Below are positions 4,656-5,608 of a DNA stretch of 5,608 bases, in pieces (the stretch's first letter is position 1; every line of letters begins with the position of its first letter). Source of the stretch: an uncultured Acetobacteraceae bacterium (lineage in GTDB: Bacteria > Pseudomonadota > Alphaproteobacteria > Acetobacterales > Acetobacteraceae); NCBI GenBank assembly GCA_937874445.1, contig CALNAL010000364.1, positions 1 to 5,608 on the forward strand, read 5' to 3'. Below the pieces are notes generated by a model. That model had not been told where the DNA came from. It worked only from the letters and a program-made list of their open reading frames with translations, and did no database searches. The position numbers and the translations under genes are program-made.

Positions 4656-5608
<953 letters not shown>

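Overview
The window looks like a chromosomal segment from a high-GC alphaproteobacterium. Codons are strongly G/C-ending, the ispH-thrB-rnhA order on one strand is typical of alphaproteobacteria, and gcvT sits behind a tandem glycine riboswitch. Short T-rich/A-rich hairpin repeats between genes recall those common in Rhodospirillales/Acetobacteraceae. That order-level guess rests on memory of gene order and repeats, not on a search.

Layout. 1-167 (+): the last 54 residues of an ion-transporter-superfamily membrane protein. 168-815: about 650 bases with no intact gene, holding a degraded IS5-like transposase fragment (minus strand), an unidentified open stretch, an exact 17-bp tandem duplication and a hairpin. 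816-3482 (-): three housekeeping genes transcribed ispH (2529-3482), thrB (1433-2392), rnhA (816-1265), with gaps of 136 and 167 bases; the second gap carries a palindromic repeat. 3483-3599: divergent promoter region with an 8-bp inverted repeat overlapping the best ispH promoter candidate. 3600-4190 (+): a probable lipoprotein of unknown function, followed at once by a hairpin. 4191-4390: two more hairpin repeats and a possible promoter. 4391-4571: tandem glycine riboswitch. 4572-4655: its expression platform. 4656-5608 (+): gcvT, cut by the window end.

How the parts relate. IspH completes the MEP isoprenoid pathway, ThrB makes O-phosphohomoserine for threonine, and RNase HI removes RNA from RNA:DNA hybrids. 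They share position and strand rather than a pathway. GcvT is the aminomethyltransferase of the glycine cleavage system, and the riboswitch lets glycine control its own breakdown.

I see no new defence or mobile system. The points most worth checking are the possible folds of the gcvT leader, the three-copy hairpin family, and the degraded mobile-element zone at 168-815.
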